Origin: Nitrospirota bacterium
GTDB taxonomy: Bacteria > Nitrospirota > Nitrospiria > JACQBW01
Assembly: GCA_016194305.1 (NCBI GenBank)
Contig: JACQBW010000011.1
Coordinates: 1 to 64,000 of the forward strand
Direction of reading: 5' to 3'
DNA length: 64,000 nt
The position numbers and the translations under genes were made by a program. Positions 55,313 to 64,000 of the stretch are shown here, piece after piece (position 1 is the stretch's first letter; each line of letters opens with the position of its first letter). Under the pieces are notes generated by a model, which saw only the letters and a program-made list of their open reading frames with translations, had not been told where the DNA came from and searched no databases.

Positions 55313-56443
55313 ATGTCTCGCTACAGTAATGACAAGAGAGCTTTTCTTGCCATGGGTTTTATTTTCTGTTTTCTCGCAGCGGTTCTGGCATGCCAGAAAA
55401 AAGAAAACACCATTAAAATAGGGATTGCTGGTCCCATGAGCGGTGATCAAAGCAAAATGGGCATCGACGAAAAGAATGGCGCAGAACTGGCCGTTGATGA
55501 ATGGAATGGCCGGGGGGGAGTCTTGGGCAAAAAAATAGAACTTTTGGTGGAAGATGATCAACACGATCCCAAACAGGCGGTTGCCGTTGCTAATAAATTG
55601 GTCAATTCGGGAGCTGTGGCTGTTGTCGGACACTGGAACAGCGGCTCCTCCATTCCCGCTTCGGACGTCTATCATCAAGCCGGCATTCCGATGATTACTC
55701 CGGCCTCCACCAATCCGGAACTGACTGAACGGGGATATGAAAATATTTTCCGGATTTGCGGAAGAGATGACCAGCAGGGAAAAGTCTCAGCGGCGTTTGT
55801 TATCCATCACCAGGAATTTAAAAGAATTGCGATTCTGCATGACAAAAGCACCTATGGACAGGGCCTTGCGGATGAGTTCAGAAAAAATCTGACAGACTCC
55901 GTTGAAGTGATCCACTATGGCGGATTAACCCAGGGGGACAAAGATTTTAGAGGAATTCTGACAACGCTAAAGGAAAAACGCCCCGATTTGCTCTTTTTCG
56001 GAGGGATCTATCCTGAAGCCGGACAGCTGGCAATGCAGGCAAAAGAAATCGGCATCAACGCGCCTTTGATAAGCGGTGATGGCACCTTCGACCCCACCTT
56101 CATCAAGATTGCCGGAAGTGCAGCGGATGGCTCTTATTTGACCTTTTCATCAGACCCTTCAAGAGAGAAAGATGCCGCTCGGGTATTAGACCGTTACCAT
56201 CAGAAATACGGTGAACATGGCCCCTATTCTCTTTATGCCTATGATGCAGCTAATGCGCTTTTGAAAACGATTTCGGAAATCAAATCGACAGATCCAAAGT
56301 CCCTCTCCAGGGGATTGCACCAGATCCAGTTGAAAGGGACGACTGGAAAGATAGAATTTGACGCTAAAGGGGATCTGCTGGTTTCTCCGTATGTCGTCTG
56401 GGTAGTCAAAGAAGGAAAATTTATTGAATTTTGGAAACCCTAG
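55313..56443 (+). CDS. livK: Branched-chain amino acid ABC transporter, substrate-binding lipoprotein
   Basis: A 376-residue periplasmic-binding protein. The lipobox LAAVLAC places the lipidated Cys at residue 27. IKIGIAGPMSGDQSKMGIDEKNGAELAVDE and VAVVGHWNSGSSIPASDVYHQAGIPMITPASTNP are the Leu/Ile/Val-binding family signatures. It starts the liv operon and ends 4 bp before livH. Real substrate could be any branched amino acid or a related amide. Confidence 0.9.
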   Translation: MSRYSNDKRAFLAMGFIFCFLAAVLACQKKENTIKIGIAGPMSGDQSKMGIDEKNGAELAVDEWNGRGGVLGKKIELLVEDDQHDPKQAVAVANKLVNSGAVAVVGHWNSGSSIPASDVYHQAGIPMITPASTNPELTERGYENIFRICGRDDQQGKVSAAFVIHHQEFKRIAILHDKSTYGQGLADEFRKNLTDSVEVIHYGGLTQGDKDFRGILTTLKEKRPDLLFFGGIYPEAGQLAMQAKEIGINAPLISGDGTFDPTFIKIAGSAADGSYLTFSSDPSREKDAARVLDRYHQKYGEHGPYSLYAYDAANALLKTISEIKSTDPKSLSRGLHQIQLKGTTGKIEFDAKGDLLVSPYVVWVVKEGKFIEFWKP

Positions 56444-56447
56444 CTAA

Positions 56448-57350
56448 ATGTTTTTACAGCAAGTCATCAATGGTTTGATACTGGGTTCGATCTATGCATT
56501 GATTGCTCTAGGTTACACGATGGTCTATGGCATTCTCGAGCTGATCAACTTTGCCCATGGTGAAATTTATATGATCGGAGCCTATCTTTCGATCATTTCC
56601 TTTGGTTTTTTTACGACGATGGGGATCACGCAGCATTATTTGATTCTCTCGCTGATTTTATCTTTTTTTTTCTCCGCGCTATTTTGCGCGGCCTATGGTT
56701 TTACCATGGAGAAATTGGCCTATCGGCCGTTGCGGCAGGCTCATCGGCTCTCTCCGCTGATCTCTGCAATCGGCGTCTCCATTTTTCTACAAAATTATGT
56801 TATGCTCACCCAGGGTTCCGGAGATCTTGTCTTCCCCCATCGTTTCACTGTCGGTGAACTTTACTTCTCAGGTATTCGGATCACCGTGCTTCAGCTTGTG
56901 ATATTGGGATCCGCGATTGTTTTGATGGGCTCCCTCTACTTTCTTGTTCAAAACACCTTAATCGGAAAAGCCATGAGGGCCACCGCGCAGGACAAGGTGA
57001 TGTCCAATCTCCTGGGGATTGACACCGATCTCATCATTTCTGTCACCTTTGTCCTCGGATCCCTGCTGGCTGCCGCGGCCGGAATGATGGTCGCCATGTA
57101 TTATGGAACCGTCAATTTCTTTATCGGATATATTGCCGGTATTAAGGCATTTACGGCCGCCGTTTTGGGTGGTATCGGGAGCATTCCCGGGGCGATGTTA
57201 GGCGGGCTCCTTCTGGGAATGGTTGAAAGCCTGGGAGCAGGTTATATTTCAAGCGAATATAAGGATCTTTTTGCATTTTTGATATTGATTCTGGTTCTCC
57301 TCTTCAGACCTTCCGGTTTATTGGGCTCTCCTCTTAAAGAAAAAGTGTAG
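56448..57350 (+). CDS. livH: Branched-chain amino acid ABC permease LivH
   Basis: A 300-residue inner-membrane permease. QQVINGLILGSIYALIALGYTMVYGIL is the LivH start, and GKAMRATAQDKVMSNLLGI is the cytoplasmic loop that contacts the ATPase (EAA-like). IKAFTAAVLGGIGSIPGAMLGG is repeated in LivM. Eight hydrophobic segments are seen. Confidence 0.95.
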   Translation: MFLQQVINGLILGSIYALIALGYTMVYGILELINFAHGEIYMIGAYLSIISFGFFTTMGITQHYLILSLILSFFFSALFCAAYGFTMEKLAYRPLRQAHRLSPLISAIGVSIFLQNYVMLTQGSGDLVFPHRFTVGELYFSGIRITVLQLVILGSAIVLMGSLYFLVQNTLIGKAMRATAQDKVMSNLLGIDTDLIISVTFVLGSLLAAAAGMMVAMYYGTVNFFIGYIAGIKAFTAAVLGGIGSIPGAMLGGLLLGMVESLGAGYISSEYKDLFAFLILILVLLFRPSGLLGSPLKEKV

Positions 57351-57361
57351 GAAAACGAGCG

Positions 57362-58492
57362 TTGAAAACAAATGCAGCCTACACTATTATCGGCATTCCT
57401 CTTTGGTTTGGCCTGCTGGGTCTCCCCTTCTTAGGCGTTTCAGGAGGGATAAAGCTCTCCCTCGGTGTTTTGTTGCTTTTGGTATCGATTCGCCTCATTC
57501 GAAAAATCCCTACCCGGAACTTTAAACGAACTGCGTTTTACGGTATCACCTCAAGTCAGAATATACCTTATTTATGGGAGAGGATAAAGTGGCTCCTTGC
57601 TCTTTCTCTGATTATCGTTCCCTTATTTCTCGACAACTATCAGCTTGACGTGATGACCATGGCCGGACTCTATATTGTTCTAGCTCTCGGACTCAATGTC
57701 GTGGTCGGCTTTGCAGGTCTCCTTGATCTGGGGTATGCCGCTTTTTATGCCGTAGGGGCGTATAGCTATGCGCTCATGTCGGTTCATTTTCACATCAATT
57801 TCTGGCTGGCCATTCCTCTGGCAGGCATATTAGCGGGAGCTTTCGGCTTTTTGCTCGGTGTGATCACGCTTCGGTTGAGAGGTGACTATCTTGCGATCGT
57901 GACTCTTGGATTTATTCAGATTCTCCATCTCGTGCTCAACAATTGGGACTCCGTGACACGAGGACCTAAAGGAATATCAGGAATTCCCCATCCTAAAATA
58001 GGAAAGTTCATCTTCTATCAGCCGATCGATTACTACTACCTTATATTGGCCATAGTCGTGGTTGCATTATTCTTCATTCAACGAATTAAATCTTCCAGAA
58101 TCGGTCGAGCCTGGGACGCGATCCGTGAAGACGAAATTGCCGCCGAAGCGATGGGAATCCATACGACGCAGATGAAAACTCTCGCGTTTGCCATTGGAGC
58201 GGCCTGGGCGGGCGTCTGCGGGACTTTTTTCTCGGCTAAATTCGGTTTTGTTTCGCCCGAAAGTTTTACTTTTTTTGAATCGATTTTGATTTTATCTATG
58301 GTAGTATTGGGTGGTATCGGGAGTATACCGGGGGTTATTTTGGGCGCGTTGGTCTTAATGATTCTGCCAGAAATGATGCGGGGATTTTCCAATTACCGAA
58401 TGCTCCTTTTCGGATTGGCCATGATACTCATGATGGTCCTTAGGCCGCAGGGAATTCTCGGCAATTTTCGAAGAAAAATAGAATTATCATAA
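57362..58492 (+). CDS. livM: Branched-chain amino acid ABC permease LivM
   Basis: A 376-residue permease. After two N-terminal hydrophobic helices it shows LDVMTMAGLYIVLALGLNVVVGFAGLLDLGYAAFYAVGAY, the LivM signature, then DWAIREDEIAAEAMGI-type loop (RAWDAIREDEIAAEAMGIH) and VVLGGIGSIPGVILGA. The start is a TTG 11 nt after the livH stop. It ends before a MITE-like repeat that separates it from a convergent gene. Confidence 0.93.
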   Translation: MKTNAAYTIIGIPLWFGLLGLPFLGVSGGIKLSLGVLLLLVSIRLIRKIPTRNFKRTAFYGITSSQNIPYLWERIKWLLALSLIIVPLFLDNYQLDVMTMAGLYIVLALGLNVVVGFAGLLDLGYAAFYAVGAYSYALMSVHFHINFWLAIPLAGILAGAFGFLLGVITLRLRGDYLAIVTLGFIQILHLVLNNWDSVTRGPKGISGIPHPKIGKFIFYQPIDYYYLILAIVVVALFFIQRIKSSRIGRAWDAIREDEIAAEAMGIHTTQMKTLAFAIGAAWAGVCGTFFSAKFGFVSPESFTFFESILILSMVVLGGIGSIPGVILGALVLMILPEMMRGFSNYRMLLFGLAMILMMVLRPQGILGNFRRKIELS

Positions 58493-58507
58493 GAGAAAGG
58501 TCAATTT

Positions 58508-58670
58508 GACAGGCGAGATGGGGTTAGCTGCCCCCTGCCGAGGACTTCCGATATTGGATTTTCGTTGTGGGTCGCAGAGCCACAGGAGCGAGGAAAATGG
58601 AGCGTACAGATTCGGTACGTGAATATTTCCGAGTGATGAGAACGTAGCAGATGATCCCATATCGCCTGTC
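58508..58670. repeat. MITE-like intergenic repeat, copy 2
   Basis: A 163-bp element with near-perfect 15-bp ends (GACAGGCGAGATGGG and the complement of GACAGGCGATATGGG). On the minus strand the inner sequence reads CATCTGCTACGTTCTC, matching CATCTGCTGCATTCTC in the element at 13625, and both then have a GTAC-centred hairpin. It fills the gap between the convergent livM and LEA genes and stops 4 bp before the LEA stop codon. Confidence 0.6.
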
Positions 58671-58674
58671 GGTG

Positions 58675-59139
58675 CTAATGATGGAATGTGGTGCGGTTGA
58701 GCGGGACCATCCCCTTGCTTTCAAAAGGGAATTCTCTTTTCGTCCAGAATTTCGATAAAACAACTTTCCCGGTTAGCTTATAATTCACGTCGCTTTCTCC
58801 CAAAATTGTTCTAAGAAGATGGGAAAGACCGTTAATCGAAGTTGAGAAGGGGAGTGTAACCACTTCGGACCCAGATTCCTTTAGAGAAATGGGGGTTATG
58901 AGTTCGCCGGCGCCGAGCGTCTCCTCATTTAATTCGAGACGATAATTCAATTTATCTACCGTGACCCCCACAGAATTGGGATTGGTCACTTTGATCAAAA
59001 AGGCAAGATCAATCGAAGAAAATGAGACGCCGGTCAGCTCAATTTCCTGGAGTGCCAGATCGGGCTTGATTAAATTCGGTGAGCAGCCGCCTGACGCAAG
59101 GGAAAGAAATAAAAGAGATAGGTAAAACCGTCGGACCAT
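58675..59139 (-). CDS. LEA/WHy-domain lipoprotein
   Basis: About 154 residues from ATG 59139, giving a short lipoprotein signal ending at LASGGC; ATG 59172 in frame is the other option and neither has a good ribosome site. The mature part is an LEA-2/WHy beta-sandwich: SFSSIDLAFLIKVTNPNSVGVTVDKLNYRL with NPNSVGV as the hallmark. Such proteins are thought to protect envelope components from stress. It is transcribed against the liv operon. Confidence 0.8.
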   Translation of the reverse strand: MVRRFYLSLLFLSLASGGCSPNLIKPDLALQEIELTGVSFSSIDLAFLIKVTNPNSVGVTVDKLNYRLELNEETLGAGELITPISLKESGSEVVTLPFSTSINGLSHLLRTILGESDVNYKLTGKVVLSKFWTKREFPFESKGMVPLNRTTFHH

Positions 59140-59193
59140 AAGGAGATACCCTATCAGATTTTTGCAAAACATTCAAAGCCGGATAGATAATTC

Positions 59194-59901
59194 ATGACCG
59201 ATCAAACGGATGATAAAATCAAAACGATTATGCAGCTCGCCATGGCAGAAAAGTGGGAAGAAGCCAGGTTCAGGGTTCGAGAATTGATCCAGAACGCGCC
59301 TCTGGATCCGGGAATCAAGGTCCTTCAGGCAGATATCGAAAATATATCCGGAAATGAAAAAGAAGCCTTGCGTCAGCTTAAGGAGATTTTGAGAGCCCAC
59401 CCGGAATACGGTCCCGCTCATTATAGTACTGGCGTCCTTCATGCACGCCAGGGGCGATGGGACCAGGCAAAATCTTTTTTTATCAAATCGATCGGCCTCT
59501 TCGACCCAGATCAGAGGGAAATGCTCTCGGATGCCTGGCTTCAGTTAGGGGTGGCGCATTGGGAACAGCGGAATCCCGGCGAAGCCATTGAAGCCTGGTA
59601 CCGCGCGCTTTCTTTTAATCCGGCTCAATGGAAAGCAAGAGAATACCTCGAAGAGTTTACTCCCGACTACAGTCAACCCAAAATGTTAGGAGCTCCGGAA
59701 TATTTTCGGAAATTTCAGGAGATTCAGGTCCAAAGCTATCTTGTCCAACACGGTAAAACCGAATTCGACTCATTGGAAGAGGCCGATATGCTTTTTCGAA
59801 AAATGACGGAAGCCTGGAATGCAATTCCGGAAAAATGGAAACTTGAAGATCTGGCCGAGATTGAAAGGACGCGATATTTCAGATCCGTGACTTTAATTTG
59901 A
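59194..59901 (+). CDS. TPR-repeat protein
   Basis: A 235-residue soluble protein with about four tetratricopeptide units: AEKWEEARFRVRELIQNAPLDPGIKVL, KEALRQLKEILRAHPEYGPAHYSTG, WDQAKSFFIKSIGL and GEAIEAWYRALSFNPAQWKAREYL. The last 70 residues have no repeat. It lies between livM and livG and is in the same direction as both, though a convergent gene sits just before it. Its role, possibly as an adaptor, is unknown. Confidence 0.7.
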   Translation: MTDQTDDKIKTIMQLAMAEKWEEARFRVRELIQNAPLDPGIKVLQADIENISGNEKEALRQLKEILRAHPEYGPAHYSTGVLHARQGRWDQAKSFFIKSIGLFDPDQREMLSDAWLQLGVAHWEQRNPGEAIEAWYRALSFNPAQWKAREYLEEFTPDYSQPKMLGAPEYFRKFQEIQVQSYLVQHGKTEFDSLEEADMLFRKMTEAWNAIPEKWKLEDLAEIERTRYFRSVTLI

Positions 59902-59923
59902 AGCAAGTACTCAGGAGTCTCTT

Positions 59924-60700
59924 CTGGACACTCTGCTCGAAATAAAAAATCTTTCCAAATCGTTCGGAGGCCTCACTGCGATTTCAGAAGTCGACGCGAG
60001 TCTGAAGAAGAAGGAAATTACCAGCCTGATTGGTCCAAACGGAGCAGGCAAGACCACCTTTTTTAACTGCGTGACCGGAATGGTTCCTTTTTCGGCTGGA
60101 GAGATCATTTTTCAAGAGAAGAATCTCAAAGGCCTGAAACCGTTTCAGGTGACGAGAGCAGGCATTGCGCGCACCTTTCAAAATATCCGGCTCTTTGGTG
60201 GCCTGTCTGTTTTGGAAAATGTCATGGTCGGGGGAGACATTCATAGCCGGTATGGTCTGATTGCCGCCTTATCCCGTTCGGCGGAATCCCGGAGATTAGA
60301 GAGGGAACGGGTTGAACAGAGCACAGACCTCCTCGAATTTGTCGGTCTGGAAAATCAAAAATCAAAAAGGGCGCGGGAACTTTCCTATGGAGACCAGCGT
60401 AGACTTGAAATTGCCCGGGCACTTGCGACCGGGCCATTACTCCTTCTACTGGATGAGCCCGCCGCAGGCATGAATCCGAGTGAATCGAGGCGCTTGATGG
60501 ATTTTATGCTCAAGATTCGAGAGAGGGAGATTACACTTCTTCTGATTGAACACGATATGAAAGTGGTCATGGGAATTTCAGATAAAATTATTGTTCTGGA
60601 TCATGGTGTCAAGATAGCGGAAGGAAAACCCCGGGATGTCCAGCATGATCCAAAAGTGATTGAAGCCTACCTGGGAGGAGGGCTCTCTTCGCCATGCTGA
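59924..60700 (+). CDS. livG: Branched-chain amino acid ABC ATPase LivG, probable CTG start
   Basis: An ATP-binding cassette of 258 residues. Walker A is GPNGAGKTT, the signature motif appears as LSYGDQRRLEIARAL, and Walker B as LLLLDEPAAGMNPSE. The open frame begins after a TAA at 59894, and CTG 59924 has AGGAG six bases upstream, giving the normal family length. No ATG, GTG or TTG lies in frame before Walker A; the first candidate (GTG 60071) would remove it. Confidence 0.9.
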   Translation: MDTLLEIKNLSKSFGGLTAISEVDASLKKKEITSLIGPNGAGKTTFFNCVTGMVPFSAGEIIFQEKNLKGLKPFQVTRAGIARTFQNIRLFGGLSVLENVMVGGDIHSRYGLIAALSRSAESRRLERERVEQSTDLLEFVGLENQKSKRARELSYGDQRRLEIARALATGPLLLLLDEPAAGMNPSESRRLMDFMLKIREREITLLLIEHDMKVVMGISDKIIVLDHGVKIAEGKPRDVQHDPKVIEAYLGGGLSSPC

Positions 60701-61398
60701 AAGTGGAAAATCTTCGAGGAGGATATGGCGCCATCGAAGTATTGAAGGGAATAGACCTGGAAGTTGCCGAAGGAGAGACAGTTTCAATCATTGGTGCGAA
60801 TGGCGCAGGCAAGTCAACCGCCTTAATGATGATCTCGGGAATATTACCATATCAATCCGGAAAAATTCTATTTAATGGAAAAGAAATTTCTGGGTTTTCG
60901 CCTTCTAAAATTGTATCATTAGGCATTTTGCAGGTTCCCGAAGGAAGAAGAATCTTCTCTCGACTGACCGTTCTCGAAAATCTTGAACTGGGAGGATTCG
61001 CTCTTAATAGAAAAAACGCATCCAAAAACCAATTTGAATATGTTTTTGCCCTGTTTCCACTTCTCTTTGAGAGAAAAAACCAGCTTGGGGGGACTTTGAG
61101 CGGAGGCGAGCAGCAGATGCTTGCGATCGGAAGAGCCCTTGTGGGACAACCGAAGTTACTGATTATCGATGAACCGTCTCTTGGATTAGCCCCCCTGATG
61201 GTGGAGAAGATTTTTAAAATGATCAAAATGCTGGGGGCGGAAGGATTGACCCTGCTCCTGGTTGAACAAAATGCGCGGCTCGCCCTTTCAATTTCCCAAA
61301 GAGCCTATGTCATGGAAACGGGACAAGTGACCCTGCAGGGAGAATCCGCCCAATTATTAAATGACCCAAGAATCAAGACAGCCTATTTAGGAGAATAA
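60694..61398 (+). CDS. livF: Branched-chain amino acid ABC ATPase LivF
   Basis: A 234-residue cassette ATPase. Walker A is GANGAGKST, the signature motif LSGGEQQMLAIGRAL and Walker B LLIIDEPSLGLAP. It pairs with LivG to drive LivHM. It starts inside the last codons of livG (7-bp overlap). The next gene, gcvT, begins 13 bp later. Confidence 0.95.
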   Translation: MLKVENLRGGYGAIEVLKGIDLEVAEGETVSIIGANGAGKSTALMMISGILPYQSGKILFNGKEISGFSPSKIVSLGILQVPEGRRIFSRLTVLENLELGGFALNRKNASKNQFEYVFALFPLLFERKNQLGGTLSGGEQQMLAIGRALVGQPKLLIIDEPSLGLAPLMVEKIFKMIKMLGAEGLTLLLVEQNARLALSISQRAYVMETGQVTLQGESAQLLNDPRIKTAYLGE

Positions 61399-61410
61399 AA
61401 AAGTCGATTC

Positions 61411-62493
61411 ATGAACCGGACGCCGCTTTTCGAAATTCATAAAAAATTGAATGGCAAATTAGTCGAGTTTGGAGGATGGGAAATGCCCCTCTTTTATTCC
61501 GGCGTCGTCGCGGAGCATAAAGGGGTCCGGACAGATGTGGGGCTCTTTGATATCTGCCATATGGGGAGATTGATCGTCCAAGGGGCTGACGCGGAATCTT
61601 TCCTGCAAAAAACGACGGTTAACAATGTCGCATTGCTTGTCCCGGGCAAAGCCCACTATTCGCTGGTCTGTAATCTTCAGGGAGGAGTGAAAGATGACAT
61701 CTTCATTTACAAAAAAGGGGACAGTGATTTTTTTATCTGCGTGAATGCGTCTAACCGGGAAAAGATCTTTCGCTGGTTCTTAGACCAGAAAGGGCAATCC
61801 CGGGTTTCAATCGAAGATGCAAGCCAAAGGCTGGGAATGCTGGCGCTCCAGGGGCCAAAGGCGCCGCGACTTCTTGAAAAAATTCTGGGGAAAAAATTCC
61901 GGCCGTTAAAACATGCCGAATTTTTCGAAGAGGAGATATCAGGCGTTTCCGCAATGATTGCAAGGACCGGTTATACGGGAGAACGGGGTTATGAATTTTA
62001 TTATCCGGCCTCCGAATCCGAAAAATTATGGGCCCTCTTTATGAAAATGGGCCAGGACGAAGGGATTATCCCGGTCGGCCTAGGGGCGAGAGATACGCTC
62101 AGGCTAGAGATGGGCTATGCCCTCTATGGGCATGAACTGGGAGAGGATATTTCTCCCCTGGAGGCCGATTTGGCAAAATTCGTCTATTTTGACAAGCCCT
62201 TTATTGGAAAAGAGTCTCTGCAGAAAATGCAGGAAAAAGAACTTTCGAGAATCTTAATCGGTTTCGAATTAAAGATAAAAAATGTTCCACGCCAGCATTG
62301 CCGGCTTTTTCAGGGTGACCAGGAGATCGGCGAGGTCACCAGTGGAAATTTAACTCCCTCTGTTCAGAAAGGAATAGGGATGGCCTTTATCCAGACCTCC
62401 TGGGCTCGCGAAGGGACCGAGTTTTCGGTTTTAATTCGAGACAAGAAGATTCCGGCGGTGGTAACCAAAAGGCCGTTTTACAAGAAGAAATAA
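61411..62493 (+). CDS. gcvT: Glycine cleavage system T protein (aminomethyltransferase)
   Basis: A 360-residue enzyme moving the methylene group of glycine to tetrahydrofolate. MPLFYSGVVAEHKGVRTDVGLFDICHMG is the folate-binding start and GYTGERGYEFY the middle signature. ARDTLRLEMGYALYGHEL follows. gcvH is not between gcvT and gcvPA, so the lipoyl carrier is elsewhere. Directly downstream of livF. Confidence 0.95.
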   Translation: MNRTPLFEIHKKLNGKLVEFGGWEMPLFYSGVVAEHKGVRTDVGLFDICHMGRLIVQGADAESFLQKTTVNNVALLVPGKAHYSLVCNLQGGVKDDIFIYKKGDSDFFICVNASNREKIFRWFLDQKGQSRVSIEDASQRLGMLALQGPKAPRLLEKILGKKFRPLKHAEFFEEEISGVSAMIARTGYTGERGYEFYYPASESEKLWALFMKMGQDEGIIPVGLGARDTLRLEMGYALYGHELGEDISPLEADLAKFVYFDKPFIGKESLQKMQEKELSRILIGFELKIKNVPRQHCRLFQGDQEIGEVTSGNLTPSVQKGIGMAFIQTSWAREGTEFSVLIRDKKIPAVVTKRPFYKKK

Positions 62494-62503
62494 AGGAAAA
62501 ATC

Positions 62504-63841
62504 ATGTATACACCTCATACAGAAGAAGAGATCCAGTCGATGCTCCAAATCATCGGGATTCCATCGATGGAAGGACTTTTTGCAGACATACCAAAATCGG
62601 TCCGATTAAACCGTATCCTTAAGACGGGCCGTCCCTTATCTGAACTTGAAATCCGTCAGGAGATGGGAGATTTGGTTCGGAAGAATTCACATTTGGAAGA
62701 ATATACGTCTTTTCTCGGAGCCGGGTCCTACGATCATTATATTCCCGCGCTCATAGGACCCATTCTATTCCGATCGGAATTTTATACAGCCTATACCCCC
62801 TATCAAGCGGAATTGAGCCAGGGAATGTTGCAGGCCATCTATGAGTATCAAACCGCGATCTGTGAGTTGACCGGAATGGAGGTAGCAAATGCCTCGCTTT
62901 ATGATGGCGCGTCTGCTCTGGCCGAAGCTGTTTTGATGATGGTTCGAATAGGTAAAAAAAGATCAGAGATTCTGATTTCAAAAACAATCCATCCCTTTTA
63001 CCAGGATGTCGTCAGGACTTATTGCAAAGGGTTGGATCTTAAATTTATTGAGGTGGAATATCAGAATGGACAGGTTTCCCTCGATCAGGTCAAGAAACAA
63101 ATCACGGATAATACTGCGGGCCTGCTTCTTCAATATCCCAATTTCTTCGGTTGTTTGGAGGAGATTCCGGAACTCATTCAGCTTGCGCATGATAAAGGAG
63201 CGAAGGTGGCTGTATCGGTTGATCCGATCGCATTGGGAATACTCAACTCCCCGGGAGAGCTTGGAGCCGATATTATCGTGGGAGAGGGACAAGGCATGGG
63301 GAACAGCATGAGTCTTGGCGGCCCCTATGTCGGTTTCTTTGCCACCCGGACAGAATTTATCCGACAGCTTCCCGGGAGAATTGTTGGGGTCGCCCATGAC
63401 AAGGAGGGGAGGAGAGGATATACGTTAACGCTTCAGACGCGGGAACAACATATCAAGCGCGAGAGAGCCACTTCGAATATTTGTACGAATGAATCGCTAA
63501 ATGCCCTTGCCTCTCTTTTCTACATGGTGACGTTGGGAAAAAAGGGGCTTGCGGAAGTTGCACGGCAATCGACTCTCAAGGCGCACTTTCTTCAAGATGC
63601 GTTGAGCCGTATCCCCGGCGTTGCTATTCCCTGGAGTGCCCCTTTCTTTAAAGAGTTTGCCGTGAAACTCGATCGCAGTCCGAAAGAGATCAACGAAGCA
63701 TTATTAAAAGAGAGAATCATAGGCGGACTTGATCTGGGGCGGTATTATCCCGAATTAAAACAGCATTACCTTCTCTGTGTGACTGAAAAGAGAACAAAAT
63801 CGGAATTGGAGAGACTTGTCGCTCTGATTTCCAGGAGATAA
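62504..63841 (+). CDS. gcvPA: Glycine dehydrogenase (decarboxylating) subunit 1
   Basis: A 445-residue first half of the split glycine decarboxylase (P protein), PLP-dependent with its partner subunit. YTPHTEEEIQSMLQIIG and SFLGAGSYDHYIPALIGPI are the family openings; GEGQGMGNSMSLGGPYVGFFA and TSNICTNESLNALASLFYM also match. It ends 12 bp before gcvPB. Confidence 0.95.
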   Translation: MYTPHTEEEIQSMLQIIGIPSMEGLFADIPKSVRLNRILKTGRPLSELEIRQEMGDLVRKNSHLEEYTSFLGAGSYDHYIPALIGPILFRSEFYTAYTPYQAELSQGMLQAIYEYQTAICELTGMEVANASLYDGASALAEAVLMMVRIGKKRSEILISKTIHPFYQDVVRTYCKGLDLKFIEVEYQNGQVSLDQVKKQITDNTAGLLLQYPNFFGCLEEIPELIQLAHDKGAKVAVSVDPIALGILNSPGELGADIIVGEGQGMGNSMSLGGPYVGFFATRTEFIRQLPGRIVGVAHDKEGRRGYTLTLQTREQHIKRERATSNICTNESLNALASLFYMVTLGKKGLAEVARQSTLKAHFLQDALSRIPGVAIPWSAPFFKEFAVKLDRSPKEINEALLKERIIGGLDLGRYYPELKQHYLLCVTEKRTKSELERLVALISRR

Positions 63842-63853
63842 GGAGTTTATTAT

Positions 63854-64000
63854 TTGGCAGAAGCAAAACGAGATAAATTAATTTTTGAAAAAAGTGTATC
63901 AGGACGAAAGGCTTATGCCCTTCCCCCCCTGGATGTACCGGAATCCTCCTTAGAATCGCTGTTTCCGTCAAAGTTCCTTAGAAAAGAGCCGCCCGGCCTT
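63854..64000 (+). CDS. gcvPB: Glycine dehydrogenase (decarboxylating) subunit 2, partial
   Basis: Only the first 49 residues are in the window. LIFEKSVSGRKAYALPPLDV and FLRKEPPGL match the start of the second glycine-dehydrogenase subunit, which carries the PLP lysine further on. The start is TTG at 63854 with AAGGAG 8 nt upstream. Confidence 0.85.
   Translation, partial: MAEAKRDKLIFEKSVSGRKAYALPPLDVPESSLESLFPSKFLRKEPPGL

Overview
The window is a bacterial chromosome segment around the replication origin. dnaA-dnaN-gyrB-gyrA run leftward and rpmH-rnpA-yidD-yidC-mnmE-mnmG run rightward from an AT-rich oriC at about 25.0-25.5 kb. The host is Gram-negative: it has outer-membrane barrel proteins, an OmpA-like lipoprotein, several lipoproteins, and a YidC with a large periplasmic domain. 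GC content is moderate. The mix of genes (bactofilin, a c-di-GMP-I riboswitch with PilZ proteins, a liv transporter, split glycine dehydrogenase, beta-CASP MBL nuclease, small zinc-ribbon protein) would fit a Nitrospirota-like or related deep Gram-negative lineage. That placement is inference; no rRNA is present.

Layout. 1-7.4 kb is the right end of an integrated element: Fic protein, type I restriction subunit R, a HigBA-type toxin-antitoxin pair, a decayed ParE toxin, a DUF6933-like protein, a sigma-like/Myb-like DNA-binding protein and a replication-relaxation-like protein. It ends at a 47-nt 3' fragment of a tRNA-Val(CAC) gene, a classic attachment-site scar. 7.9-17.4 kb holds stress and housekeeping genes: Hsp20, a UspA with a C-terminal zinc ribbon, an MBL RNase, a LOG-family protein, GDP-fucose synthase, a DEAD-box helicase, and a c-di-GMP-I riboswitch driving a PilZ gene that converges on a second PilZ gene. 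17.4-31.3 kb is the origin region; recF is not between dnaN and gyrB. 31.3-42 kb is accessory: a DUF5916-like barrel, tandem cupredoxins, an arsR-arsI-arsC-aqpS arsenic operon, a methyltransferase, an EamA transporter and VOC proteins. It is followed by ugd and a UDP-glucuronate epimerase. 43.3-46.4 kb is the partition locus rsmG-parA-parB-bactofilin with three parS sites. 46.4-55.2 kb is mixed: mnmA, an esterase, two SdpR/ArsR-type regulators each beside a broken AHSA1 partner, membrane and periplasmic proteins. 55.3-64 kb carries a branched-chain amino acid ABC transporter (livK, H, M, G, F) and the glycine cleavage genes gcvT-gcvPA-gcvPB; the last is cut by the window edge.

Regulatory themes. 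Three ArsR-family regulators have sigma70-type promoters whose -10 box lies only 5-7 nt before the start codon, with palindromic operators over the promoter and start, so they are probably leaderless and autoregulated. Two core genes (rnpA and livG) have no ATG, GTG or TTG in the right place and appear to begin with CTG. Two MITE-like intergenic repeats sit between convergent gene ends.
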